Positions 27,171 through 35,345 of a DNA stretch of 47,619 bases are shown piece by piece. The position numbers and the translations under genes were made by a program. Every line of letters begins with the position of its first letter. Position 1 is the first letter of the stretch. This DNA comes from Bacteroidales bacterium (lineage in GTDB: Bacteria; Bacteroidota; Bacteroidia; Bacteroidales; Muribaculaceae): the NCBI GenBank assembly GCA_030524805.1, contig JAUNFY010000017.1, forward strand, positions 1 to 47,619, written 5' to 3'. Below the pieces are notes generated by a model that saw only the letters and a program-made list of their open reading frames with translations, was not told the DNA's origin and ran no database searches.

Positions 27171-28478
27171 ATGATCGACAGACTGATAAAATGGCTTGAC
27201 GCCTCGACATGCAATTTCCTGGCGGCCCGTACCATCGCCGCCGAACTCGACAGAGCGGGCTTCGTACGCCTCGATCCGGCCGGCAGATGGGAGCTGACCG
27301 GCAATGGAAAATACTATATGGTGAAGAACGACTCGGCTGTGTTCGCGTTTATAGCGGGCACGAGGCCGGCGGCGGAAAGCGGATTCCGCATCATATCGTC
27401 GCACAGCGATTCGCCATGTTTTAAAATCAAACCGAATGCCGAGATCTACAATGAAGGGGGCATAGTGACTCTTAATGTGGAGAAATATGGCGGCGGAATA
27501 CTCTACACATGGTTTGACCGCCCTCTCTCGATATCGGGCAGGGTCATGCTCAAGGGGAAAGATGCTTTGCATCCCCTGACCATGATAGTAGACCTGAAAC
27601 GTCCCGTCTGCACCATCCCGCACCTTGCCATCCACTTCAACCGCGAGGTGAACGAAGGCAACAAGCTGAGCGTGCAGAAAGACATGAAGCCGGTGATAGG
27701 CATATTCACTGACGACAAGATAAGTGAAATGAAAAGCAGGGGCGGTGTGGTGAAAAGCCTCGTGGCTGAAAACCTTGGCATAGAGCCTGAAGAAATCATC
27801 GACTATGAACTGTGCCTCTATCCCTGCGGGGGTGCGTCGCTTGCGGGAGCCAACGGCGAACTGCTGCAGAGCGGCCGCATCGACGACCTGAGCATGGCGT
27901 TCGCTTCGCTCGAAGCGTTGCTGCAGGAATGTGGCCACGAGGCGGAGGCTACCCGTGTGATGGCTGTCTTCGACAATGAAGAAACCGGATCGGGCACCAA
28001 GCAGGGAGCGCATTCGCCGGTGCTGACCATGATGCTTGAAAGGATAGCTGCCCAATATGGTGGTGGTGACAGCCGTGAGGATTTCTTCCGCGCTGTGGCC
28101 AACTCCTTTATGATATCGGCCGACGACGCCCATGCGTGGCATCCGAACTACAGTGAGAAATACGACCCTACCAATCATCCGCAGCTCGGCGGCGGCCCGG
28201 TGGTGAAGATTAACGCCAACTGCAAATACATGACTGATGCCGACGGGGCGGCCGTGTTCCGTCAACTGTGTGCCGAAGCAGGTGTTGGCTGCCAATACTT
28301 CGTGAACCATTCCGACGTGGCCGGCGGTTCGACGCTCGGCAATATCCTCACCGGACAGCTTGACCTGCGCGGAGTAGACATGGGGGCTGCCATCTGGGGA
28401 ATGCACTCGGCGGCCGAGACAGCATCGGTAAGCGACCATGAGGCAGTGGTGAAAGTGTTCATGCAATTCTACAAGTAA
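27171..28478 (+). CDS. M18 family metallo-aminopeptidase
   Basis: 435 residues with the M18 metal-binding motifs: HSDSP (His78), DDL (about 238-240), FDNEETGSGT (Asp268, Glu270-271) and SADDAHAWHPNY. A di-zinc cytoplasmic aminopeptidase that removes N-terminal residues, often acidic ones. The length matches the family. A terminator follows at 28505-28536. Confidence 0.95.
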   Translation: MIDRLIKWLDASTCNFLAARTIAAELDRAGFVRLDPAGRWELTGNGKYYMVKNDSAVFAFIAGTRPAAESGFRIISSHSDSPCFKIKPNAEIYNEGGIVTLNVEKYGGGILYTWFDRPLSISGRVMLKGKDALHPLTMIVDLKRPVCTIPHLAIHFNREVNEGNKLSVQKDMKPVIGIFTDDKISEMKSRGGVVKSLVAENLGIEPEEIIDYELCLYPCGGASLAGANGELLQSGRIDDLSMAFASLEALLQECGHEAEATRVMAVFDNEETGSGTKQGAHSPVLTMMLERIAAQYGGGDSREDFFRAVANSFMISADDAHAWHPNYSEKYDPTNHPQLGGGPVVKINANCKYMTDADGAAVFRQLCAEAGVGCQYFVNHSDVAGGSTLGNILTGQLDLRGVDMGAAIWGMHSAAETASVSDHEAVVKVFMQFYK

Positions 28479-28504
28479 CTCCGATAATATCCACTTCTGA
28501 TAAT

Positions 28505-28536
28505 ATCTCCGGTTTCCCATTCCGAAAACCGGAGAT
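28505..28536 (+). terminator. Terminator of the M18 aminopeptidase gene
   Basis: Perfect 11-bp stem ATCTCCGGTTT / AAACCGGAGAT with a 10-base loop, followed by TTCTTTG. It lies 26 bases past the stop codon. Confidence 0.85.
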
Positions 28537-28605
28537 TTCTTTGTCGGCGCGTGTGAACCTTGCCGACATGCGTATTGTTTTATTTGATATAAAACGCTAT
28601 AAACT

Positions 28606-29928
28606 ATGAAAACACACGTGATTCTTCTCGCGCTCGGAATGGCGGCGTCGGCCTCGGCCTATGCCCAGCAACCGAGTATGGTCGATTCGCTGCACAGCAT
28701 GAAGGCGTCCTCGACCAAAGTGGTCTACATCGACGGAAAACCGGAGACGGAAGAGGCCCGTCGGTCTGATCTTGACTCCATCAAGAAGGTGATAGGCGAT
28801 TTTTACTACGACCAATTCCGTAATTTCCAGGACCCTGACGCTCCATATTTCCTATTCATGAGCAAGGAGGCCGGGCTCGCGCTGGGCGTGGGCGGCGGCG
28901 TGCGTCTGCGTGCATTCTACGACTGGAACGGGGCGATGCCCAACAATTCATTCGCGCCGATGCAGATACCGATTCCGCCCGACCCGACCTCGATGAAGCA
29001 TTTCGGCACCACCCCCTCGGGCACCTATCTATTCTTCAGGGCCATGGGGCATAATACGGCGCTGGGCAACTATCAGCTGTATGTGGAAGGAAACTTCACG
29101 GGCTACAACGGCCGCGACTTCAAATTAAAGAAAGCATACGCCATGATACGCGACTTCACGTTCGGCTACGCCGCGTCGACCTTTTCCGATCCTGCAGCCG
29201 AACCGGCCATCATAGATGCTGCCGGCGCCAACAACAAGATGGGAGTGACGTCGCTGCTGGTGCGCTATATGCCGACCTTCAAGAAGCATTGGAGTGTAGG
29301 CGTATCGGTGGAGACTCCGGCAACTTTTGTGGCCGCCGACAATGTAGACACGAAGGCGGTGTCGTGCTGGATGCCCGATTTCGCGGCGCTGGTGCAATAT
29401 CAGTGGGCGAGGGGGCAGCATGTGCGTCTGAGCGGCATAGTGCGGACGCTTCCCTACCGCGACCTGAAGACCGGCACCAACCACAACCGCGTAGGCTGGG
29501 GCCTGCAGCTCAGTTCGGTGACTCATCCGGTCAGCAATCTGACAACATACCTCACCTTCAATTATGGTAAAGGCTATGGAGGGCTTACGGGCGACCTCAC
29601 CTACGGCAACTATGATCTGGTAGGGGATCCGAACCGTCCGGGCACGCTCTATGCTCCTGCTGCTTTCGGATGGTGTGCCGGCTTGCAATATAACTTCAGC
29701 CCGACCGTATTCGCCACCATCGCTGCAAGCGAGACTCGCTATCTACCGCAGCACACGGTGGCTCCCGACGAGTATAAATATGGCATTTTTGCTTGCGCCA
29801 ACGTGTTCTGGTATATCACTCCGCGAGTGTATGCGGCAGCGGAGATCGACTGGGGACAGCGCAAGAATTTCTCTGGCGAGCACCGTCACGCCAACCGCGC
29901 CAACATCTCGGCCGGATTCACGTTCTGA
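28606..29928 (+). CDS. Outer-membrane porin-like beta-barrel (DcaP-like)
   Basis: 440 residues with a signal peptide (cleavage likely after AYA, before QQPSM). A polar N-terminal stretch (about 20-70) is followed by alternating beta-strand sequence ending in ...ANISAGFTF, a C-terminal Phe typical of outer-membrane barrels. The start of the barrel (KEAGLALGVGGGVRLRAFYDWNGAMP) and the later lineup resemble DcaP-type trimeric porins. The solute is unknown. It has its own short leader; no clear promoter was recognised. Other barrel families are possible. Confidence 0.7.
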   Translation: MKTHVILLALGMAASASAYAQQPSMVDSLHSMKASSTKVVYIDGKPETEEARRSDLDSIKKVIGDFYYDQFRNFQDPDAPYFLFMSKEAGLALGVGGGVRLRAFYDWNGAMPNNSFAPMQIPIPPDPTSMKHFGTTPSGTYLFFRAMGHNTALGNYQLYVEGNFTGYNGRDFKLKKAYAMIRDFTFGYAASTFSDPAAEPAIIDAAGANNKMGVTSLLVRYMPTFKKHWSVGVSVETPATFVAADNVDTKAVSCWMPDFAALVQYQWARGQHVRLSGIVRTLPYRDLKTGTNHNRVGWGLQLSSVTHPVSNLTTYLTFNYGKGYGGLTGDLTYGNYDLVGDPNRPGTLYAPAAFGWCAGLQYNFSPTVFATIAASETRYLPQHTVAPDEYKYGIFACANVFWYITPRVYAAAEIDWGQRKNFSGEHRHANRANISAGFTF

Positions 29929-30083
29929 GAACTTTTCTTGAATCGGCGATATTGTCAGTGGGTGGCTTGATACCAGGCGGTGTTGTAGTATTCCTTGTTC
30001 AAATACCGGGACTACCTCCGCGCTCTCAGAGCGAGACAGATATAAAGGGTCGGCTTCCGAATTGATACATTGATAGTCATCGC

Positions 30084-30140
30084 TTAGAGAATCAGTAAGA
30101 TAATAAGCAATATTAAAAATATTAAATATGAAATTGGCAT
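30084..30140 (-). CDS. Possible 18-residue hydrophobic peptide
   Basis: Minus-strand frame from ATG 30140 to TAA 30084 encoding MPISYLIFLILLIILLIL, almost purely Leu/Ile. A -7-type element TAACTTTG (30152-30159) ends 12 bases before the ATG, with no TTTG upstream. The upstream hairpin (30172-30210) could be its leader attenuator or the end of a separate small RNA. Such single-helix peptides occur as type I toxins or as small membrane regulators, but AT-rich DNA can give such a frame by chance. Weak call. Confidence 0.25.
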   Translation of the reverse strand: MPISYLIFLILLIILLIL

Positions 30141-30164
30141 AGTTGGTGCTACAAAGTTAGCTGT

Positions 30165-30256
30165 AAAATCGAGACCCCTTGTCTTCTGAATATCAGAGAA
30201 TAAGGGGTCTTTGTCTTGAGCACGAAGTGTCAAAGATGGGATTTAGTACAAAATTA
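30165..30256 (-). ncRNA. Candidate small RNA or attenuator hairpin
   Basis: Minus strand: TAATTTTG (30249-30256) sets a start near 30243, then about 33 bases, then a stem AGACCCCTT (30202-30210) with AAGGGGTCT (30172-30180) enclosing a 21-base loop that has a small inner stem, and a tail CGATTTTAC. The implied RNA is about 75-80 nt. On the plus strand the same hairpin is followed by TTTGTC. No TTTG is seen at the usual distance; ATTG occurs 21 bases upstream. Unverified. Confidence 0.35.
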
Positions 30257-30361
30257 CGAATTTATTTCCGCTCCTCCCAATGTTAGGATTGTGTTAATTA
30301 AATTTAACAAAGTGGTATGCTTCAAAAACACAAAGTAAAAACATTCAAAAATACAAAATAA

Positions 30362-30393
30362 TTTGGTAATATCAGGTTTAATCCCTAATTTTG
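30362..30393 (+). promoter_or_regulatory. Bacteroidota-type promoter of the ATPase gene
   Basis: TTTG (30362-30365), exactly 20 bases, then TAATTTTG (30386-30393). Full match to the housekeeping form. The ATG at 30403 is only 9 bases past the element, so the leader is very short. Confidence 0.8.
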
Positions 30394-30402
30394 CAGATAA
30401 TT

Positions 30403-31701
30403 ATGAAAGAGATAAAGTATCTGAATAGAATTGCCGACAAAACTCTTGATTTGAAGCTTGAGGCTTTTGGTGCCGTACAGATAGCCGGGCCCAAGTGGTG
30501 TGGCAAAACAACTACAGCAGAGCGTCGGGCGGGAAGCGTCATTAAGATGCAGGACCCTGACCGACGGGCCGGATATTTGGCTACCGCACAAACAAAGCCA
30601 TCTTTATTGCTCAAGGGTGCAACGCCTCGGCTTATTGATGAATGGCAGGTCGCCCCAGTAATATGGGATGCAGTTCGCCATGCGGTTGATGAACGCAGAG
30701 AGAAGGGACAGTTTATCCTGACCGGCTCGACTGTAATAGATGATGAGGAAATAATGCACACGGGAACAGGCCGCATTACCAAAATGGCAATGTACCCTAT
30801 GAGTCTGTTCGAATCTCTGGAATCGAATGGCTCTATCTCTTTGGGGCGATTATTTGATGAGGCGAACTATGACATTGACGGTGAAATGTCACAATTATCT
30901 ATTGAACAACTGATTTTTGCTGCCTGCCGTGGCGGGTGGCCCGCTTCTCTCGATGAGATGAGTGCCAAAGCTAAGTTGCTGATTGCTAAAGATTATATTG
31001 ATGTGATATGTAATGAGGATATTTCAAGAGTTGATAAAACGCGAAGAAATCCTGCATTGGCAAGGCTCATTCTTCGGTCTTACGCACGAAATATTTGTTC
31101 TTTAGCAAAGAAAACCTCCATGCTTGCTGATGTGGCAGAAGAAATGGAAGGAATATCCATGCCAACATTTGATGATTATGTATGTGCTTTGGAGAAGCTT
31201 TTTGTAATTGATGATATAGAGGCATGGTCCCCCGCTATTCGTTCCAAGACTGTTATCCGAACCGGTAAGAAACGGTGCTTTGTTGATCCATCTATTGCGG
31301 TGGCCGCTTTAGGAGCGTCACCGGAAAGTCTGGAACTTGATTTGAACACCTTCGGATTCATATTCGAGTGTCTGTGTTTTCGTGACCTCCGAGTGTACTC
31401 GCAGGCATTGGGTGGACGGTTGTCGTATTACCATGACCGTCTTGGACTTGAAGCTGATGCCGTATTACACCTTGATGACGGACGATATGCGTTGATAGAA
31501 TGCAAGCTTGGTAGTCGTGAGATAGAGGACGGGGCAAAACACCTCCTTGAAATAAAAAATCTTATAGTTGAGAAGAACAAGATGGGAAAACAGATAAGAC
31601 TTCGTGAGCCTGATTTACTTATCGTTTTAACAGGTGGAGAAATGGCATACACACGCGGGGATGGTGTGAAAATAGTGCCAATCGGTTGTTTGAAGGATTG
31701 A
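30403..31701 (+). CDS. AAA-type ATPase with DUF4143 C-terminal domain
   Basis: 432 residues. Walker A GPKWCGKTT (about 29-37), Walker B-like PRLIDEWQ, then QFILTGST, the usual signature of this ATP-binding family; the C-terminal half holds a DUF4143/PD-(D/E)XK-like region (ADAVLHLDDGRYALIECKLGSREI). The nuclease-like D...E-x-K is visible, but activity is unproven. Such orphan ATPases are patchily distributed and move horizontally. GC content and codon use (many AT-ending codons) differ from neighbours, and the gene sits in an AT-rich island. The start is ATG 30403. Its stop codon TGA (31699-31701) is shared with the first two bases of MITE copy 3. Confidence 0.85.
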   Translation: MKEIKYLNRIADKTLDLKLEAFGAVQIAGPKWCGKTTTAERRAGSVIKMQDPDRRAGYLATAQTKPSLLLKGATPRLIDEWQVAPVIWDAVRHAVDERREKGQFILTGSTVIDDEEIMHTGTGRITKMAMYPMSLFESLESNGSISLGRLFDEANYDIDGEMSQLSIEQLIFAACRGGWPASLDEMSAKAKLLIAKDYIDVICNEDISRVDKTRRNPALARLILRSYARNICSLAKKTSMLADVAEEMEGISMPTFDDYVCALEKLFVIDDIEAWSPAIRSKTVIRTGKKRCFVDPSIAVAALGASPESLELDLNTFGFIFECLCFRDLRVYSQALGGRLSYYHDRLGLEADAVLHLDDGRYALIECKLGSREIEDGAKHLLEIKNLIVEKNKMGKQIRLREPDLLIVLTGGEMAYTRGDGVKIVPIGCLKD

Positions 31702-31904
31702 AGTTGTTTAAACTTATTTTTTTCGTTAAGATTTCGATAGGTTTCCGGATGGATTTTTCTTCAGGAAGAAGGAGCGATGCGGGCATCGCGACTGATGAGT
31801 GAAGGAAAATACGCCGGAAAGATGGTGGAAGATTAATGAAAGAAGTCTCGGTTTTCACACTTCATGTTGATTTTTATAATTCGTAAATAAGTTTAAACAA
31901 TTTC
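31700..31904 (+). mobile_element. Miniature inverted-repeat element (MITE), copy 3
   Basis: 205 bp, same orientation as the other copies. Left end GAAGTTGTTTAAACTTATTT is perfect; the right end (31885-31904) has one mismatch. ATT flanks both sides (31697-31699 and 31905-31907). An extra T shifts the internal frame of copy 1, and a TGA follows. It begins within the stop codon of the upstream ATPase gene. It fills most of the 343-bp gap before the rubrerythrin terminator. Confidence 0.88.
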
Positions 31905-31984
31905 ATTAATAATAATCTTGGAATCACTATTATTTTTAATGCAATTACCAATTAGCTGTTAAGCCAACATACCATAAAAAGAAA

Positions 31985-32011
31985 TCTCTCCGCAGCGGGG
32001 CCGCGGAGAGA
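31985..32011 (-). terminator. Terminator of the rubrerythrin gene
   Basis: Stem TCTCTCCGC / GCGGAGAGA with a 9-base loop, followed in the direction of the gene by TTTCTTTTTATGG. The T-tract makes it a good intrinsic terminator. It lies 34 bp past the stop at 32045. Confidence 0.85.
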
Positions 32012-32044
32012 CGTCGTTTCTTTATAAAGTAGTATGTGTGCGGA

Positions 32045-32647
32045 TTACATGTGCTCTGTGGGGCAGTAGCCGTCGTCGACGCAGATGTAGTGGTAGACGG
32101 GATGGTCGCAGCCGGGGCATTTTGCCGGTGGCTCGGTGCCTACATATTCGTAGCCACATACAAGGCAACGCCATGTCACCTTCTTGTCGCGTTTGAAGAG
32201 GGTGCCGTCGTTGATCATTCCGAGGAAATAGTTGAAGCGGTCGTAGTGTATTTTCTCAACCGAAGCGATAGCCTTGAAGTGAGAAGCGATATCGGCAAAA
32301 CCTTCTTCTTCGGCAGTCTTGGCGCACTGCATGTAGAATTCGTAGCCGCCTTCCATTTCTTCCTTCATCGAGGCCTTCAGGTTTTCGGTGGTGGTACCGA
32401 GGAAACCGGCGTCGACGCTTATCGGGGTCACGACCTCAGTGTTCTCAAGCATCTTGAGGAATACTTTGCCGTGGTGCATTTCATTGTCGGCGGTTTCACG
32501 GAAGATTTCCGCTACCGGACAAAGATTTTCCTTATCGGCAATCTTGGCGTAGAAATTGTAGCGGGCATAAGATTGCGATTCGTTGAGGTAGGAGATGCAG
32601 ATGTTTTTTTCTGTCTGGCTACCTTTGATACTTTTTGCTTTTGACAT
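32045..32647 (-). CDS. Rubrerythrin
   Basis: 200 residues from ATG 32647 (MSKAKSIKGSQTEKN); an ATG three codons earlier (32656) is possible. The N-terminal four-helix di-iron domain has the ExxH pair in TADNEMHHGK (and SYLNESQSYARYNFYAK). The C-terminal rubredoxin-like knuckle carries CLVC and CPGC pairs that bind one iron. Rubrerythrins are peroxide-reducing enzymes that protect anaerobes. Its own terminator lies at 31985-32011. No promoter was recognised with confidence. Confidence 0.95.
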   Translation of the reverse strand: MSKAKSIKGSQTEKNICISYLNESQSYARYNFYAKIADKENLCPVAEIFRETADNEMHHGKVFLKMLENTEVVTPISVDAGFLGTTTENLKASMKEEMEGGYEFYMQCAKTAEEEGFADIASHFKAIASVEKIHYDRFNYFLGMINDGTLFKRDKKVTWRCLVCGYEYVGTEPPAKCPGCDHPVYHYICVDDGYCPTEHM

Positions 32648-32723
32648 GTTTTTCATAATTTAGTTCGCGATGCCGCGGATACCGCAGGCATGCGAGAGGT
32701 TGATTAATTGCTTTTAAAATACA

Positions 32724-32757
32724 ACAAAGAGGTGAACCATTGGGTTCACCTCTTTGT
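32724..32757 (-). terminator. Terminator of the amylase gene
   Basis: Perfect 15-bp stem ACAAAGAGGTGAACC / GGTTCACCTCTTTGT with the loop ATTG, followed in the direction of transcription by TTGTATTTTAAAAGC. It lies 75 bp past the amylase stop. Confidence 0.85.
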
Positions 32758-32831
32758 GCAATATATGTCTTATGTCGGGGCATTATGCCTGGTGTGCTGT
32801 ATGTCCTGGTAGGCAAGCGGTTGACAGCCTG

Positions 32832-34274
32832 TTATTTGGCGGCAGACAGGATGTATGTGCGGCTCGGCGCGAGGATGCCTGTGAGGCGTCCTTTCTTCAC
32901 GTAAAATTCCTTGCCGTAGACCTGATCGCGATATTTGCCGTCGGGCAGGCCGGTGGCGACATCGATGGGCTTTGAGAGGCCGCTGAGGTTGATGAGCGCG
33001 GCGCCTTTCTTGCCGCGGTTTACTGCCAACACGCTTCCGTCGGCAGAAGTGCGGATATCTTCAGGTTGTCCGGCCATGGCTTTGCGGAAATGATTGACGG
33101 CGGCCACTTCGGGATGGAAGTATTCGTCGTTGCCGGCCTCGCCGAGCTTGTTGTCGCCCCAGTAGTTCTTGCGGGTGGAGTTTGCCGGGCGGCTGAAGAA
33201 GAGGGGAGTGCCTTTGTCGCGGGCGGTGAGGAATACCCATGCGGTGCGGATCTGGTCGTCGGTGAGAGCGGCAGATTCGTTAGCGTTGCAATAAGTGTCG
33301 TGGCTTTCCACCCATGTCGTCAGCGATTCGGGAGCAGCCGAGTGGCGCCAGTCGGTAAGGTCTAGGCCTTGCGCGCTTCCTTTCTCGAGCATCTCGCGCA
33401 GGAGGTGGCCGTAGCTTGAGGCGGTCTGGCCAAAATATTCTTCATATTCTTTTTCAGGCACGTTTCTGTCCTGAAGCACCTCGCCATATACGAAGAGGTC
33501 TTCGTAGGGGACGTTGAGTTTCACTCCTTTCACGGCCTTGCGACCGGTGGCCACATCCCAGAAGTCGTTTTCCTTCACTCCGGAAGCGGAATCGACCGGG
33601 TCGGAATGCACGCCGATGTGTTTGGCCGTGTCGTAGCGGAAGCCTCTCACTCCGAGGTCGAGGAGGTCGTTGACAAACTGCATGTAATATTTCTGGAAAT
33701 CCTTGTTCTCAGTGTTCACGTCGGGGAGAGCACCCGAAGCCCAGAGAGTGCATTGAAGCCTGTCGTTGTAGTCGCGCACGGGGTTGAGGCCTTCCGAGTG
33801 ATATAGCTTGTCGCGTCCGCCGGCTGCATTGACGAGGTCGTCGCTGACTGCATCCACGTCGAAAGCGGTGTGGTTGGGAAGAACGTCGACAATTACTCTT
33901 ACATTGTATTTTGCGGCGGAGTCGAGCATCTGCTTCATTTCATCACGCGAGCCTACTATGTGGTTGCCTATCTTCCAGTCGGTAGGCTGATAGTAGAAAT
34001 ACCACTGACCTTCCTTTTCATTTTCGGAGAAGAGCATACCTTTCGATCCTTCTGGATTCCAGCATTGCTGCACGGGAGAAGTCTGCACCATGTCGTAGCC
34101 GGCATCGGCGATGCGTTTCATGTTGTCGGCGATGTTGCGGAAGTTCCAGCTCCATGCGTGGAGGATTGTCTCGGTGCCGGAGGGATGAACATCGGAATAT
34201 TTCTTGAAGTCGGCGCTCCAGGCCGAAGAATATGCGGCTGAGACTGCAGCCGCGAGCAGAAGTATTTTTTTCAT
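32832..34274 (-). CDS. Secreted GH13 alpha-amylase
   Basis: 480 residues with a signal peptide (MKKILLLAAAVSAAYSSAWS). GH13 conserved regions in order: DVLPNH, GFRYDTAKH (nucleophile Asp), GEVL (acid/base Glu) and WVESHD. A C-terminal beta domain follows. It degrades alpha-1,4-glucans in the periplasm or at the cell surface; no lipobox Cys is seen. It lies alone: no SusC/SusD pair is next to it, so it is not a standard polysaccharide utilisation locus. Confidence 0.94.
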   Translation of the reverse strand: MKKILLLAAAVSAAYSSAWSADFKKYSDVHPSGTETILHAWSWNFRNIADNMKRIADAGYDMVQTSPVQQCWNPEGSKGMLFSENEKEGQWYFYYQPTDWKIGNHIVGSRDEMKQMLDSAAKYNVRVIVDVLPNHTAFDVDAVSDDLVNAAGGRDKLYHSEGLNPVRDYNDRLQCTLWASGALPDVNTENKDFQKYYMQFVNDLLDLGVRGFRYDTAKHIGVHSDPVDSASGVKENDFWDVATGRKAVKGVKLNVPYEDLFVYGEVLQDRNVPEKEYEEYFGQTASSYGHLLREMLEKGSAQGLDLTDWRHSAAPESLTTWVESHDTYCNANESAALTDDQIRTAWVFLTARDKGTPLFFSRPANSTRKNYWGDNKLGEAGNDEYFHPEVAAVNHFRKAMAGQPEDIRTSADGSVLAVNRGKKGAALINLSGLSKPIDVATGLPDGKYRDQVYGKEFYVKKGRLTGILAPSRTYILSAAK

Positions 34275-34592
34275 GTTGCTTTCTTAAGGTTTGATGTGGT
34301 TGATGTTCGGATTGATTTTAGAGAAGTCGTTTAAACTTCCGGGTATGTCATGCTTCGGTGCGTCTCTTCCGCGGGGCTTCATGGGGCGGCAGGAAGGGGG
34401 CGCTGATGGCAAAACATACCTATATTATAACAATATTGCACAGGGAATCGTTTTATGTGCCAAATGCAAAATTTTTTTAAATATTTGTAAATTGAGCATT
34501 TGCAATTTGGATTTTCAGACAATAATCCTTAATTTTGCAATCGTTATTAAACAACCAACTTTTTAGAATCGAAATACCGATAGATATACCTA
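34275..34592. other. Intergenic region between the amylase and NlpC/P60 genes
   Basis: 318 bp. Plus-strand promoter at 34506-34537. A solitary GAAGTCGTTTAAACTTCC (34323-34340) matches 15 of 16 bases of the MITE end, perhaps a remnant. On the minus strand a GGTATGTTTTG block near 34414-34424 resembles, but does not exactly fit, TAnnTTTG for the amylase gene. Nothing else recognised. Confidence 0.5.
34506..34537 (+). promoter_or_regulatory. Bacteroidota-type promoter of the NlpC/P60 gene
   Basis: TTTG (34506-34509), exactly 20 bases, then TAATTTTG (34530-34537), a full match. The ATG is at 34593, giving a leader of about 50 bases. Confidence 0.82.
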
Positions 34593-35198
34593 ATGAGAAT
34601 TAAAGCGATCATCATAATGATTTTCTGCGTCTTGTTCGGCTCCACACAGCTTGCAGATGCAAAAAAACGCAATATACACGCTGAAGCACACCGTCAGCAG
34701 CTGGCCGCAGCAAAAAACACAGGTCTTGACAAATCTACCATCACAAAACTTGTGGAGGAAGATATAGCAGCCCGTGAAAACGCCAATGCTATCAGCCATG
34801 AAACGGACGTTCTTCTCAACGACCTCCTTTCGGAAGCGAGAAGCCATCTTGGCAAGAGATATTCGAGAGGCAGCAAAGGTCCGAAAGCGTTTGATTGCTC
34901 CGGTTTTTCGAGCTACGTCTACCGTCAGTTTGGTTACAGCCTCTCGCCTTCATCGCGCGACCAGTATAATCAGGGAGAGAAGGTGGAACGTACCGACCTG
35001 AGAAAAGGTGATCTCGTATTTTTCAAAGGACGCAGCACCCGCGGTGGAGTTGGCCATGTAGGTATAGTGGTCAATGCAGATGAAAACGGCAACTTCACTT
35101 TCATTCACGCTTCTACATCGAGCGGCATAGTTATCTCCAACTGCAATGAACCTTACTATGCGAAGCGCTACGTGGGGTCTAAGCGCATCATCGATTAA
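34593..35198 (+). CDS. C40 (NlpC/P60) peptidoglycan endopeptidase
   Basis: 201 residues with a signal peptide (about 1-23). The catalytic Cys102 is in FDCSGF, His155 in GVGHVGIV and third residue His172 in FIHAS. Cleaves peptide stems of peptidoglycan in the periplasm. A short polar, charged linker precedes the catalytic domain. It is followed by the copy B hairpin/G-rich element. Confidence 0.93.
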   Translation: MRIKAIIIMIFCVLFGSTQLADAKKRNIHAEAHRQQLAAAKNTGLDKSTITKLVEEDIAARENANAISHETDVLLNDLLSEARSHLGKRYSRGSKGPKAFDCSGFSSYVYRQFGYSLSPSSRDQYNQGEKVERTDLRKGDLVFFKGRSTRGGVGHVGIVVNADENGNFTFIHASTSSGIVISNCNEPYYAKRYVGSKRIID

Positions 35199-35201
35199 TA
35201 A

Positions 35202-35259
35202 CTGAAGTTGAGCGGAGCTCAACTTCAGGGTTAGGGGTTATGGGTTAGAGGTTAGTTTA
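35202..35259 (+). repeat. Hairpin plus telomere-like G-rich tail, copy B
   Basis: Perfect 12-bp stem CTGAAGTTGAGC / GCTCAACTTCAG (35202-35213, 35217-35228) with the loop GGA, then the G-rich tail shared with copy A, ending TTAGTTTA. Here it begins 4 bp past the stop of the NlpC/P60 gene, on the coding strand, so the hairpin could terminate that gene; in copy A the orientation relative to the neighbouring gene is reversed, so termination is not the common role. Confidence 0.75.
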
Positions 35260-35332
35260 TCTGAGATTTAATTAAAATCATTGATATATTAATCATCTAT
35301 TCGTATTTGAGGGAATTCATATTTACAGGAAT

Positions 35333-35340
35333 TATATTTG
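35333..35340 (+). promoter_or_regulatory. Weak promoter-like element before the branched hairpin
   Basis: TATATTTG fits TAnnTTTG; the nearest TTTG (35306-35309) is 23 bases upstream, 3 more than usual. If used, an RNA of about 80 nt would run from near 35346 to the U-tract at 35424. Confidence 0.3.
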
Positions 35341-35345
35341 TTGGA

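Larger units (their letters stand above)
29929..30402. other. AT-rich intergenic region upstream of the ATPase
   Basis: 474 bp without a sizeable gene, lower in GC than the flanks. It holds a hairpin (CGCTC-TCA-GAGCG, 30021-30033), the 19-codon frame at 30084-30140 on the minus strand, a strong hairpin (30172-30210) with a minus-strand promoter-like element, and the ATPase promoter (30362-30393). The stretch from 29929 to 30020 shows nothing recognisable. Confidence 0.6.
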
